From: Marinifilum_A sediminis
Lineage (GTDB): Bacteria > Bacteroidota > Bacteroidia > Bacteroidales > Marinifilaceae
Direction: 5' to 3'
DNA: 64,000 nucleotides
NCBI GenBank assembly: GCA_947496465.1
Contig: CANMCX010000001.1
Location: forward strand, 310,001-374,000
Shown here: piece by piece, positions 38,468-47,043 of the stretch
Numbering within the stretch: the first letter of the stretch is position 1
Layout of the letters: every line of letters begins with the position of its first letter
Notes under the pieces: generated by a model
The model's input: the letters and a program-made list of their open reading frames with translations, nothing else
Told to the model about the DNA's origin: nothing
Database searches by the model: none
Made by a program: the position numbers and the translations under genes

Positions 38468-38492
38468 AGCCTTGTGGCTTGAACAAGAATAA

Positions 38493-38870
38493 TTAATGAT
38501 TACAAGTATGTCCTTCTCCCTCGCCATGATGATGCTGACAAGTTTCACCACTATCTTTTACTAATCCTGAAATGAATTGTTTTACCACTTCATCAGCATT
38601 TCCTGCGCATCCACGAACTACTTCAATGCCATTTCTGTTGAGTACATTTATTGCACCTCCGCCAATACCACCAGCAAGCATTACTTTTACACCTGCCTCA
38701 GCCAAAACCGATGCAATATTCGATTTGCAACCACATCCTTTCGGTGATTCCATAATCTCAGTTTCTACTATCTCCTTAGCTTCTGAAATGGTATAAACAC
38801 AATAAAATTCACAATGTCCAAAATGTCCATCAATTTGTCTGCTGCTTGTTACTGGTACTGCTATTTTCAT
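38493..38870 (-). CDS. NifX/NifB-C (MTH1175-like) cofactor-binding protein
   Basis: 125 residues. MKIAVPVTSSRQIDGHFGHCEFYCVY is the classic start of the dinitrogenase iron-molybdenum cofactor domain (RNase H-like fold); CGCKSNIASVLAEAGVKVMLAGGIGGGAINVL continues it. The tail is His/Cys-rich (CQHHHGEGEGHTCNH), suggesting metal binding. Without nif genes nearby, it is better seen as an orphan metal-cluster carrier, a type common in anaerobes, than as a nitrogenase factor. Confidence 0.85.
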   Translation of the reverse strand: MKIAVPVTSSRQIDGHFGHCEFYCVYTISEAKEIVETEIMESPKGCGCKSNIASVLAEAGVKVMLAGGIGGGAINVLNRNGIEVVRGCAGNADEVVKQFISGLVKDSGETCQHHHGEGEGHTCNH

Positions 38871-38974
38871 ATTTGTTTTTTTATCATTTTATGAGAATAA
38901 GCTCATTTGAGTTTGCAAAACTACAAAACCATGAGCTGCTTACAAAGTAATCTGAAGATTAAACGTAATAAAAA

Positions 38975-38996
38975 AGAGCTCCCAATGGAGAGCTCT
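38975..38996 (-). terminator. Terminator after the TonB-C-like gene
   Basis: Arms AGAGCTC / GAGCTCT with a further CC/GG pair inside, followed on the minus strand by TTTTTT. It lies about 120 bases past the stop at 39119. Confidence 0.7.
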
Positions 38997-39118
38997 ATCA
39001 ACAACAATAACCTAAACTAATGTATTCATCTGCATCTACGATAAATCTACATTGTAAATATCATCCTTATTTTAACAGAACCTGTTTTCTAAATGTGAAC
39101 TCTGTTTTAAATTTGTGT

Positions 39119-39838
39119 TTACTGATAAGTTAAATTTAATGGAAAGGTATACCTCTGTTTTATTGGCTTTCCATATAAGTAAGCCGGTTTCCAATCAGGC
39201 ATTTCATTCATTCGATTCAGTACCTGTTTGTCTATTGCTTTATTGATCCCTTTTATAACATATGGATTCATTACTTTGCCATTTGAATCAAGCTCAATTT
39301 GAACAAGCAGCCTCGTTTTAACTACAGATAATTCACTTGAGTCTATTTCTATTCCTGTAGTCATTAATTTTAATAATGCAGGTATCCCACCTTCGTATTC
39401 TGCATCTTTTATCCAATTATCTGTTTTAGCTAAACTATCTGCTTTTATTCGGGCTGCTTCGAAAATATCATATCGATACTTTTCATTAAATCTATCCGAG
39501 ACTATTGAATCGTAGCACTCGTAATATTCATTCGAAAACATATCTGTTTCGAATACCCAATCAATATTATAATCCTGTTTCAATACAGCACAATAACTAC
39601 AATATCCCGAGAAAGCATCTGAATGCAAGGTATATATCCCATCTTCAAAATCACTAGTCGCATTTTGAATTGCAAAATCACAATCTGATAATTCACCCTG
39701 ACTGGCTTTCAACTCAAGCTGAAGATTGAATAGTGAATCTACACCTATTTCATTGATTAATAGAGAATCTATTTCCTGCGCTTTAGAACTAGAACAAAGT
39801 GTTATAACAGTCAATATGATTGTGAAATATTTATTCAT
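39119..39838 (-). CDS. Secreted protein with TonB C-terminal-like domain
   Basis: 239 residues with a signal peptide (1-20, SSSKAQ). The last 75 residues (KTRLLVQIELDSNGKVMNPYVIKGINKAIDKQVLNRMNEMPDWKPAYLYGKPIKQRYTFPLNL) match the TonB C-terminal domain pattern, including W-K-P-A and the final PLNL strand. The part before it (Cys-containing, FSGYCSYCAVLKQ) is unrecognised. It lacks the proline-rich span and N-terminal membrane anchor of true TonB, so it is probably a periplasmic or surface protein that borrows the fold. Confidence 0.65.
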   Translation of the reverse strand: MNKYFTIILTVITLCSSSKAQEIDSLLINEIGVDSLFNLQLELKASQGELSDCDFAIQNATSDFEDGIYTLHSDAFSGYCSYCAVLKQDYNIDWVFETDMFSNEYYECYDSIVSDRFNEKYRYDIFEAARIKADSLAKTDNWIKDAEYEGGIPALLKLMTTGIEIDSSELSVVKTRLLVQIELDSNGKVMNPYVIKGINKAIDKQVLNRMNEMPDWKPAYLYGKPIKQRYTFPLNLTYQ

Positions 39839-39881
39839 CTTTCGTTTTATAGTCCATTTTCTAATTGCTTAAACCTTTTGG

Positions 39882-40424
39882 CTAATATTCCCTTGGATCA
39901 TCTTCTACAATTGCATAATGATAATTGTCTTTCCATTCTCCTCTAATTGGAAGAATTTTTCTTCTCAGTCCTTCCCTTGTCATTCCACATTTTTCCAATA
40001 TTCGAATGGATTGAATATTTTCTGTAGCAACTCCTGCTTCCACCTTATGAAGTTGAAAATTATCGAAACCTGTTCTTATCAATTCTTTTGATATTTCTGT
40101 TCCATATCCACTCCCCCAATAATGAGGATCCAATTCATAATAAATCTCACCAAGCCGAAACTTATCCATTGATAATGATATGCCAGCTAATCCAATAAAT
40201 TCATTCGTATTTTTCGTCTCAATTTTCCAATTGTATGATTTTCTATCCTTTTCATACCGTGCATTCATTATTGAATGAATTCTTTCCTTTGTCACACCAA
40301 TATCTTTAGGAATTCCAAGTGTACCAAACCTGTCAACTTCTGGTGCTGAATGAAGTTGATGAATAAGCTCTACATCTTCAATTGTAATTTCTTTGAATAT
40401 TAACCTTTCTGATTCCAATTCCAT
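39882..40424 (-). CDS. GNAT-family N-acetyltransferase (RimJ/RimL type)
   Basis: 180 residues. The order ESERLIFKEITIEDVELIHQLHS, ELDPHYWGSGYGTEISKELI (acetyl-CoA loop, Q/RxxGxG/A variant WGSGYGTE) and KVEAGVATENIQSIRILEKCGMTREG is typical of Acetyltransf_3 enzymes that modify ribosomal protein N-termini or small amines. The specific substrate is unknown. It is flanked by gaps of 43 and 55 bases with same-strand genes. Confidence 0.88.
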   Translation of the reverse strand: MELESERLIFKEITIEDVELIHQLHSAPEVDRFGTLGIPKDIGVTKERIHSIMNARYEKDRKSYNWKIETKNTNEFIGLAGISLSMDKFRLGEIYYELDPHYWGSGYGTEISKELIRTGFDNFQLHKVEAGVATENIQSIRILEKCGMTREGLRRKILPIRGEWKDNYHYAIVEDDPREY

Positions 40425-40479
40425 AAATGCTTATTTATTCGTTTCCATATCTCTCACTGCACCTAAAATCTACTATGTG

Positions 40480-41049
40480 CTATTCTCTTTCATAGGCAAT
40501 AAAATCACCCTCTTTCACATTGTGTTTATCGCAAAAGCCTCCCACTACCTCAACTACGTATTTTGCCTTTTTAATCGAAGGAAGAGATTCTTCGGATAAA
40601 GGCTGTGCGTATTTGTAAATTTTCACAATTTCGAAAGCACTGTTTACATACACAATATCCAATGTAATATACGTCTCTTTCATCCAAAACGATTGAGTTT
40701 TATCTATTTCCATGACAAACAACATTCCCTGATCCTCATTCATCTTGTGGCGATACATCAATCCTAATGTTGTCTCGTAATCAGTCTCTGCAATTTCAAT
40801 GTCTATTTTTGTAATTGTCTCTTCATTTTGCTGATCAATGAAAGAAAGCTGACCTTCTTTTTTAAATGGGATTTCGGTTTTACGATTGCTTTGCTCCTTC
40901 GTTTGATGCTGCAAATAAGGCAGACTAAACCATACTATGGCTGCAAGGGCAATTACCAATAAGACAATGGAGCGCATGAACTGGCTTTTTCTCTTTTTCC
41001 TTCCTTTGCTAACTCCCTTTTTCGTTTTATCTTTTTTCATTTCCTTCAT
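40480..41049 (-). CDS. DUF192 membrane-anchored protein
   Basis: 189 residues. A lysine/arginine-rich cytoplasmic start and one TM helix (about 26-44, IVLLVIALAAIVWFSLPYL), then a DUF192 domain (about 75-189): VEIAxTDYETTLGLMYRHKMNEDQGMLFVMEIDKTQSFWMKETYITLDIVYVNS and VVEVVGGFCDKHNVKEGD fit the family. DUF192 proteins are extracytoplasmic and of unknown function. A second ATG three codons in is equally possible. Confidence 0.85.
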   Translation of the reverse strand: MKEMKKDKTKKGVSKGRKKRKSQFMRSIVLLVIALAAIVWFSLPYLQHQTKEQSNRKTEIPFKKEGQLSFIDQQNEETITKIDIEIAETDYETTLGLMYRHKMNEDQGMLFVMEIDKTQSFWMKETYITLDIVYVNSAFEIVKIYKYAQPLSEESLPSIKKAKYVVEVVGGFCDKHNVKEGDFIAYERE

Positions 41050-41100
41050 TTAAAATGGCATGCAGGTTTATACTATCTGTTTTTCAATAACTGATTTTCT

Positions 41101-41622
41101 CTAGCGAATTTTTCTAAACTTTACATTGGCATCCACCTCCTGGCTTCCATGATATTCTCTTCCAAATTTCATTTCAATATCATAGTCTATTTTGTATAGG
41201 TTCAATACTCCATCTATGCTTGCCTTCTTTCTATTGGCATATTTTATATTTTGGGTAAACTTGATTAAAGTACCCACTCCCATTCCCGAAAGAGTAAGTC
41301 CGGCTCCCATTATTACTATTGGAACTGTCATTACCACACCCTTGTTTAAAGCATATGTAAACAATAAATAGGCACCAGCAATCACCGCTAATCCCAGTAA
41401 AAAATACACTACAAAGTAGATGTAAGTTACTATTTTTGTACGCCTGATTTTCTCAAACTCAATGTTTGCTACTTTTAGTTTATCTGTAAACTTATCTTTC
41501 AGCTTGATATTCGAACAGGTCGTATCAAAATCCGGTTTTCCAGTTGTCAATCCACAAGTCGTTCCTTCCTTTAAACTTGTTTCCTGATGATCGCACAATT
41601 CACAGTGTTTTGTTCTAAGCAT
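41101..41622 (-). CDS. Two-TM membrane protein with N-terminal Cys cluster
   Basis: 173 residues, not assigned to a family. The N-terminus has a Cys pattern (C7-x2-C10, C23, C36) that resembles a small zinc-binding knuckle, followed by two TM helices (about 64-87 and 93-115) and a soluble tail. It may be a small zinc-ribbon membrane protein. It lies 51 bases upstream of the DUF192 gene on the same strand. Confidence 0.6.
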   Translation of the reverse strand: MLRTKHCELCDHQETSLKEGTTCGLTTGKPDFDTTCSNIKLKDKFTDKLKVANIEFEKIRRTKIVTYIYFVVYFLLGLAVIAGAYLLFTYALNKGVVMTVPIVIMGAGLTLSGMGVGTLIKFTQNIKYANRKKASIDGVLNLYKIDYDIEMKFGREYHGSQEVDANVKFRKIR

Positions 41623-41795
41623 GCTCTATTTACTTCATTTTACTATTCGACTATCTAAATATACAATCTCTTTGCTAACGCACGTAACGAACTTCGCTTT
41701 CACAATACTACACGAGAAGACTTGTGCAGTAGCGGGGGGAGTTCATTAAAACTATGCATTCTATCATTTAAACACTCAAATTGTATTGGTTCCTT

Positions 41796-44210
41796 TTATC
41801 TACGTTCATCTACAACAAAATCAATTTTCCCAGTACAAACTTTACCAGATTTACTTATCCCTTCAACTAAAATTTTATAATTCGCCAAATTATCTGAGGT
41901 GAAAAATGAAAGTGATTTTGTTTTACTATCAACAAAAACAGATGGATTCCAATATATTGTTTGACGATAGTCAGGAATTTTCGAATCGATATTCTTAGAA
42001 GTATAAACCGGTGAATAAAAAGTACAGAACTTTTCAAAACCTTTAATTTTTTTTATAATTGTCCCTGGTATTTTTTTAGCAACTGGCTTGTATTCGTATC
42101 CACTACGAGTAAAAACTGAAACAACACCATTCGCTCCTCTTACTCCAAAAATTGCAGTTTCCGGCGGTTTAACAATTTCTATCATATCTATATCATGCAT
42201 TCCCATATACTCTAACTGTTGAAAATCTACAGGCATGCCATCTAAAAGTAACAGTGCTTCTGTTGATCCACCAATTACTGAATTAGGAGTAAGAGTCCGA
42301 ATAAAAACGGCTTCATTTCCAATTATTACACCAGCAAAGCGTCCCTTCATGTAATCAAAAATATTATTACTATTTCTATCAATATCAGATATTTTTTTAG
42401 GTGTGACACTTTTAGGGTAAAGCCTAAAATGAGTATCGCGCTTTTTTTCTCGATTTGCCACAATACAAATTTCATTCAATAGCTTAGAATCTCTTTCAGG
42501 ATAGAATTTCATCAATGCTAATTCGTTGATATATCGTAAACGACGCATTTCAGTTGATAGTTCTCCTATGTCTTCAATATTACCAAAATTTGATTTTCTT
42601 ACCGGTAAATGTTCTAATCCAAAATCATTAAGTAATAATCGGGTATTATTTTTATTCTTGTAATTTTTACCCTGTATCATAACCATTGTAGTATCATATA
42701 ATACAATTGAATCAAACTTAAAACAACCATTACTGTCCGTTTTTGTCGATACCATCTTTTGTAAGTCCCTGTTGACAATATTCAAAAACACATCTGTATT
42801 TACATATGGTTTATTTGTAAATATCTTTTTAACATTCCCGCTAAATGTTATTCCCGAAGCAACTTTTTGAGTTCTGCTCTCTTCCTGATTCTTGATACAA
42901 TCCCAAGTATAATTACGCCAACCTTTTGTCAACATCAATAAATCAAGTTTTCTTACAGATGAAATATTCTCATCATCGACAAAAAATAAACCCGGGGTTT
43001 GAATTTGTCCTTTCAATTCAGAGTCAAGTAGTAAATATGATTTAATATCAACTAAATTATCCTGATAACCCACCATATTTTCATTCACAACCGAAACAGA
43101 TAAGCGAGCCCATTCGTCACTCTTCGCATTTGGAAGACTCAACTTCATTTTAACCTTCTCACGGGTTTCAAATTTATCTTTATTAAGATCAAGTTGTATC
43201 AAATAATCCTCCTTGTCTTTATTCACAAATACCAAACGCTCCGAAAGTGGTTCAAATTGAGTATTTAAAAGAACAATTTTATTTACTCCCGATCTCAAAT
43301 AATCACATTTGATAGATATTGTCCGAGATAACTTGTCTTTTTCTATCTTCACATAATTTATACCTTCCCCTCTGTGAAACATGGCAATATAAAATTCATC
43401 AGATGTCAAGCTATCGGATGAGATGATATTCAATCCAATAGCCTTATCCGTAATTTTAGATAGCATAAGCTTAGATCCCTGTGTTCTAATATTTGGTAAC
43501 GAATACTTTATGTTATATTTCTCTTCATTTTCAATTTTATAATCTTGTCCTAACTTAGGAATAAACATAAAACTACCCATTCCATTATAATCTGTTTCTA
43601 TTGAAAATTCTTCGCCTGTATTACTAACCAATTTACATTTTAAGTCAACCTTACCACCCTTCTGATCACGAGCAACAAATGCCATCCTATTTACCTTTCT
43701 ATCAAGCAGAAATCCTCCCTCAGGATAAAATTCAAGATTAACTTTCACCTTATTTGTTTCTTTTGATTTTGCGTTTTCATCCCTCTGTCGAATGTGATTT
43801 ATTTTTATGGTTTTTCGAAAAAAGAAATCCTCATCAAAAGATTTCAAATGATCTGTATACGACCTTAAAACATAAGTTCCTGTCGGAATAGTATTACTAT
43901 CTAGAAATAAATATCCCGAACACATTCCTTTATCTAAAAAGAAATTACCCTTTTTAACAATCTCTCCCTTATCATCAATAAGATCAACATAAAGATTACA
44001 ATCATCTAAAATAAATTTGTTGCTTTTGCCATCTAATAAATATGGAGAAAACCATAAAGTGTCTCCTCTAAAATAATATTCTCTATCTGTGTGTAAATAT
44101 AACTTGGGTACAGTTTTATGCTCATGACTAATGAAATAATTATCGATCGATTGTGCAAAAGAAGAAACTGTAAGGAATAGTCCAATCCAAAATAGAAGTA
44201 TTTGTTTCAT
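41796..44210 (-). CDS. MG2-like / TonB plug-domain surface protein
   Basis: 804 residues from the ATG at 44210, where a signal peptide starts (MKQILLFWIGLFLTVSSFAQ); an ATG three codons upstream is possible. The N-terminal half begins with a macroglobulin-like domain (LYLHTDREYYFRGDTLWFSPYLLD) of the kind that opens a large Bacteroidota family; a carboxypeptidase-regulatory-like segment lies around 450-510; the C-terminal part (about 620-710) is a TonB plug domain (LLLLDGMPVDF, AIFGVRGANGVVSVFTR). There is no beta-barrel, so it cannot be a transporter by itself; a role in outer-membrane complexes is likely. Next downstream is a lipoprotein carrying half a plug. Confidence 0.75.
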   Translation of the reverse strand: MKQILLFWIGLFLTVSSFAQSIDNYFISHEHKTVPKLYLHTDREYYFRGDTLWFSPYLLDGKSNKFILDDCNLYVDLIDDKGEIVKKGNFFLDKGMCSGYLFLDSNTIPTGTYVLRSYTDHLKSFDEDFFFRKTIKINHIRQRDENAKSKETNKVKVNLEFYPEGGFLLDRKVNRMAFVARDQKGGKVDLKCKLVSNTGEEFSIETDYNGMGSFMFIPKLGQDYKIENEEKYNIKYSLPNIRTQGSKLMLSKITDKAIGLNIISSDSLTSDEFYIAMFHRGEGINYVKIEKDKLSRTISIKCDYLRSGVNKIVLLNTQFEPLSERLVFVNKDKEDYLIQLDLNKDKFETREKVKMKLSLPNAKSDEWARLSVSVVNENMVGYQDNLVDIKSYLLLDSELKGQIQTPGLFFVDDENISSVRKLDLLMLTKGWRNYTWDCIKNQEESRTQKVASGITFSGNVKKIFTNKPYVNTDVFLNIVNRDLQKMVSTKTDSNGCFKFDSIVLYDTTMVMIQGKNYKNKNNTRLLLNDFGLEHLPVRKSNFGNIEDIGELSTEMRRLRYINELALMKFYPERDSKLLNEICIVANREKKRDTHFRLYPKSVTPKKISDIDRNSNNIFDYMKGRFAGVIIGNEAVFIRTLTPNSVIGGSTEALLLLDGMPVDFQQLEYMGMHDIDMIEIVKPPETAIFGVRGANGVVSVFTRSGYEYKPVAKKIPGTIIKKIKGFEKFCTFYSPVYTSKNIDSKIPDYRQTIYWNPSVFVDSKTKSLSFFTSDNLANYKILVEGISKSGKVCTGKIDFVVDERR

Positions 44211-44470
44211 AGTTATCATTTGTTAGTTAGGTCGTTATCATAACAAATACAGTGCCAAGATTATGTCAATTCAGCCTTTTGATATATCATGCGAAATTCG
44301 ATTTGTGTACTCCCAATAGTCCAAGCTTGCGCAAATTGTTGGTGCGAGGCGTCTTTCGCTCGTATCTATTATCAAGGAAAATACTAACATCCCAAGTGCA
44401 TTGATTTATGAATGAGATTTTGATGCTATTATTAAACATTGCTACTTTAGACTGCATGTGCTGAGCACGA

Positions 44471-44494
44471 GCTAAAAGCTCGCGCTAGCTTTAG
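44471..44494. repeat. 24-bp palindromic repeat, copy 1
   Basis: Contains GCTAAAAGCTCGCGCTAGC plus five further bases, identical to 45022-45045. Near-palindromic, and placed 17 bases past the stop of the plug-like lipoprotein gene. Confidence 0.7.
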
Positions 44495-44511
44495 GATAGT
44501 GTAAACTCTGA

Positions 44512-44877
44512 TTATCGAGTGGTCGATATAATAATCACCCCATCTTCGGCACGGGTACCATACAAAGTTTTCCCTGTACTCCATGGCAAAGAGCTAATGC
44601 TTATTATCGTATCTGCATAAACTTTAAGGATCTTTTCTTGCTTCAAATCATGATATCGATACGGTTTACCATCCAATACAATCAGTGGATTCGATTTAAC
44701 CCTCGATTGATTTTTATACTGAGCAACATTTTCATCAATCATCCCCTCATACTTGTCAAGCTGAAAGTCAATTTGCTTTGGCTTAGGTCCTGTTTCTTTT
44801 TCCTGACTTATCTTATTCTGACAAGAGAAAAGTGAACTTAGGACCAATATGAGTAGGAGCTGTAATGTAATTCTCAT
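44512..44877 (-). CDS. Small lipoprotein with partial TonB plug-like domain
   Basis: 121 residues with a lipobox (LSSLFSC, Cys 19). Residues about 64-121 (NPLIVLDGKPYRYHDL ... LYGTRAEDGVIIISTTR) reproduce the second half of a TonB plug domain and align by eye with the plug of the gene upstream (LLLLDGMPVDFQQL ... IFGVRGANGVVSVFTR). No barrel or further domain follows, and the gene ends naturally, so it is a stand-alone mini-plug rather than an evident truncation. A function as a partner of the upstream protein is a guess. Confidence 0.6.
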   Translation of the reverse strand: MRITLQLLLILVLSSLFSCQNKISQEKETGPKPKQIDFQLDKYEGMIDENVAQYKNQSRVKSNPLIVLDGKPYRYHDLKQEKILKVYADTIISISSLPWSTGKTLYGTRAEDGVIIISTTR

Positions 44878-44936
44878 GCTTTCAATTTAAAATATTTGGT
44901 GCAAATGATATCTTTTGCACTCCCCTCGCTACCGAA

Positions 44937-45016
44937 CTATCTGTGGAACTTTTTGCTAAATCCTTAAAAAGAGAGCTTAACATGCTTAGCATCTTAGAGA
45001 TGCTTAGCATATAACA
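44937..45016. repeat. Direct repeat left of the M28 gene (copy 1)
   Basis: 80 bp from CTATCTG to ATAACA, matching 46655-46715 almost base for base apart from an internal 18-bp duplication (the CTTAGCAT-bearing segment) and a few substitutions. It lies just past the M28 stop codon. Confidence 0.75.
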
Positions 45017-45021
45017 TACAA

Positions 45022-45045
45022 GCTAAAAGCTCGCGCTAGCTTTAG
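45022..45045. repeat. 24-bp palindromic repeat, copy 2
   Basis: Identical to 44471-44494; sits 9 bases past the stop of the M28 peptidase gene, the same relation to a gene end as copy 1. Confidence 0.7.
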
Positions 45046-45054
45046 AACAATTCA

Positions 45055-46494
45055 TTAATTTTTACAAACCACTGCATTTCTCCAAATGCATTCAAAAATC
45101 ATTCTACTTATTTTCTCCATCCTTTTGTAATTAACCTTATTAGGGGTATCCGTTGGCTTATGCAAGTCATGGTTTTTACCATCGAAGAAGAAGATACTAG
45201 GTATTCCTACTTCCGAAAATGATTTATTATCCGAATAATCTGTAATTGCTGAATAATTAGAAGTTAGCTTGTACTTTTTGCAAAGCTGCTTCTCTTGAGT
45301 ATAAAGAGAGTCTGCCAAATGTTTACCAATAAAATAGAAGTAGCCCGGATCGTTCTCATGATGATAATCTGCACGTCCGATCATATCTATATTAATCATG
45401 AGCTTCACATCCTCTTTATTCTCAAGCTGATCAACAAAATACTCAGAACCCCATAAGCCACCTTCTTCTGCTGAGAAAGCAACAAATATGATGTTCTTTT
45501 CAGGTTTGTATCCATCTTCATAAGCTTTCGCGAATGCTTTGGAAAGTTCAATCAATGCTGATACTCCCGAAGCATTATCATCGGCACCATGGTATATTTT
45601 ACCATCTACGCTGCCCAAATGATCGTAGTGAGCTCCAATAACAATCGATTCATTTGCATTTGTTCCAGGAATATAGGCAACAACATTGTTTTCAATAATG
45701 GTATCCACTTTAAATGGTTCAACCGCAAACTTTATTTCTCCTATAGGCTCATTTCCGGTAACCGATTTATTTTTCCAATGCTGTATATTCTTGCCTGTTA
45801 ATTTCTTTACACTTTTAGAGCTAATGGTCATATACCTATAATTTGGCAAGCCTTTCAAAAGATCTCCCGTTCCAACAACATTGGGCAATCTGTATTTCTT
45901 AAATTTTTTAAAATCTTCGAATTGCAAGACAATGCTTTCAAATTGATTGCTGCTTTTAGGATTAGCCACTATTGTAAGTTCGGCACCATATTTTTCGGCA
46001 GTCTTAGCATTTCTAATTCCTGTTCGCAGATTATCATTCAAAGTCAATACCGCCTTTCCTTTCACATCCAGATTTTTGAAGTCTTCATCTCTTCCATATC
46101 CGGCAAATACAAGTGGTAGTTCTTTGTTAAAATCATCAAACAAACCTGAGTATTCAAAATCTTTATCAGCAAAGAGCTCAGTCTCCCTGGTATGCAAATG
46201 GGGCATTCTTTTTTCTATAGTGACCAGGGGGAAAGCTTGTAAGCAAGACTTTTCGAAATAAGATTGAAGCATGGTATTCTCTTCCCACTGAGAAACAATA
46301 TAGTCACGGGCAATTTTAATTCCCAAAGTTCCAACATCCCGACCTGCACACGAATCCGAAGCTAAAATGTAGACATGCTCTTTCAAATTTTTAGCCTTAA
46401 TGTCTTTACTATACAAATCAACATTGCTTTGCGCTCTTATGGCAGAAAATGATAAAACAACTCCAATAAATGCTAACAATATCTTCTCTTTCAT
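45055..46494 (-). CDS. M28-family zinc aminopeptidase, secreted
   Basis: 479 residues with a signal peptide (1-21). A PA-like insert (about 90-210) precedes the catalytic domain: zinc ligands in GAHYDHLG (His, Asp) and GADDNASGVSALIEL (Asp), the acid Glu in AFSAEEGGLWGSEYFV, then IDMIGR and the final His in FFFDGKNHDLHKPTDT. Such enzymes remove N-terminal residues from peptides in the periplasm. It is flanked by direct repeats (44937-45016 and 46655-46715). Confidence 0.9.
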   Translation of the reverse strand: MKEKILLAFIGVVLSFSAIRAQSNVDLYSKDIKAKNLKEHVYILASDSCAGRDVGTLGIKIARDYIVSQWEENTMLQSYFEKSCLQAFPLVTIEKRMPHLHTRETELFADKDFEYSGLFDDFNKELPLVFAGYGRDEDFKNLDVKGKAVLTLNDNLRTGIRNAKTAEKYGAELTIVANPKSSNQFESIVLQFEDFKKFKKYRLPNVVGTGDLLKGLPNYRYMTISSKSVKKLTGKNIQHWKNKSVTGNEPIGEIKFAVEPFKVDTIIENNVVAYIPGTNANESIVIGAHYDHLGSVDGKIYHGADDNASGVSALIELSKAFAKAYEDGYKPEKNIIFVAFSAEEGGLWGSEYFVDQLENKEDVKLMINIDMIGRADYHHENDPGYFYFIGKHLADSLYTQEKQLCKKYKLTSNYSAITDYSDNKSFSEVGIPSIFFFDGKNHDLHKPTDTPNKVNYKRMEKISRMIFECIWRNAVVCKN

Positions 46495-46909
46495 CTGTTT
46501 AAGTTTTATATTTTTGGCGAGATAGAACTCTCCATGAATTCAATCATTCTCGTGTGTGTATTTTAGAATGCTAAAATTCATGTTTGTTTCATTGTGTACT
46601 GGTTATTAAACTTTTATTCATTTCATACAATCCTGCTTTGGGCAGTAACTAGCACTATCTGGGAACTTTTTGCTAACTCCTTAAAAAGAGAGCTTAATAT
46701 GCTTAGCATATAACAAATACCAACCGCCCTTCTCTTTCATTTTGTAATACTTATTCAGTTTTTACCGTGTTGTCCTTATAATCATCAATCCTAGCTGGTT
46801 CGAGTTTGCAACTCGGTGCTTGCCCAATGCAAAACATCAATTCCTCTGCATAGCAGGACACGAGTGAAACACTCGCGCCATCAGGGTTTTTTGTTTCTTC
46901 GAAATCCAT
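46495..46909. other. Gene-free stretch rich in repeats
   Basis: 415 bases. It contains the second direct repeat (46655-46715) and two short hairpins, CGAGTTTGCAACTCG and CGAGTGAAACACTCG (about 46810-46875). A TGCTTGCCCAATGCA word here recurs near 49640, which suggests dispersed repeats of the genome. No gene seen. Confidence 0.5.
46655..46715. repeat. Direct repeat right of the M28 gene (copy 2)
   Basis: 61 bp matching 44937-45016 without its 18-bp internal duplication. Same orientation, 1.7 kb away, so the pair brackets the M28 gene. Confidence 0.75.
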
Positions 46910-47038
46910 TTATTTATTTTTTTTGGGTGGTGGCGGCGGTGGGTTTCTATGTCCAGGAAAACTCTTTATTTCTGGTTTAGGACTCGGCTGTGGAGTTGGT
47001 CTCGGTTGTGGTCTTGGTGTTTGTTTTTCTTTACTCAT
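46910..47038 (-). CDS. Proline-rich miniprotein, partner of the 2TM protein
   Basis: 42 residues from ATG at 47038 to TAA at 46910. It alternates proline with basic or polar residues (TPRPQPRPTPQPSPKPE), then has FPGHRN and a run of six prolines and a basic KKNK end. No signal peptide or hydrophobic segment. It begins 5 bases after the stop of the 2TM gene, so the two are very likely one operon with coupled translation. The short length hides it from normal gene calling. A polyproline helix that binds its neighbour or an SH3-like partner is plausible but unproven. Confidence 0.65.
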   Translation of the reverse strand: MSKEKQTPRPQPRPTPQPSPKPEIKSFPGHRNPPPPPPKKNK

Positions 47039-47043
47039 TTTAT

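Larger units (their letters stand above)
38049..38492. other. Gene-free stretch with inverted repeats
   Basis: 444 bases. The right part holds two inverted repeats: GTCAGCCTG (38362-38370) with CAGGCTGAC (38415-38423), with a small CCTGccgtCAGG hairpin inside the left arm; and TTTACTTTTCTC / GAGAAAAGTAAA (38436-38467). The left part shows no credible gene. Confidence 0.5.

Noticed and set aside
38493..38870. Nitrogen-fixation gene
   Set aside because: The NifX-like domain occurs in many anaerobes without nitrogenase, and no nif gene is in the window.
44937..46715. Transposon bounded by the repeats around the M28 gene
   Set aside because: The repeats are direct, not inverted, and there is no transposase between them.
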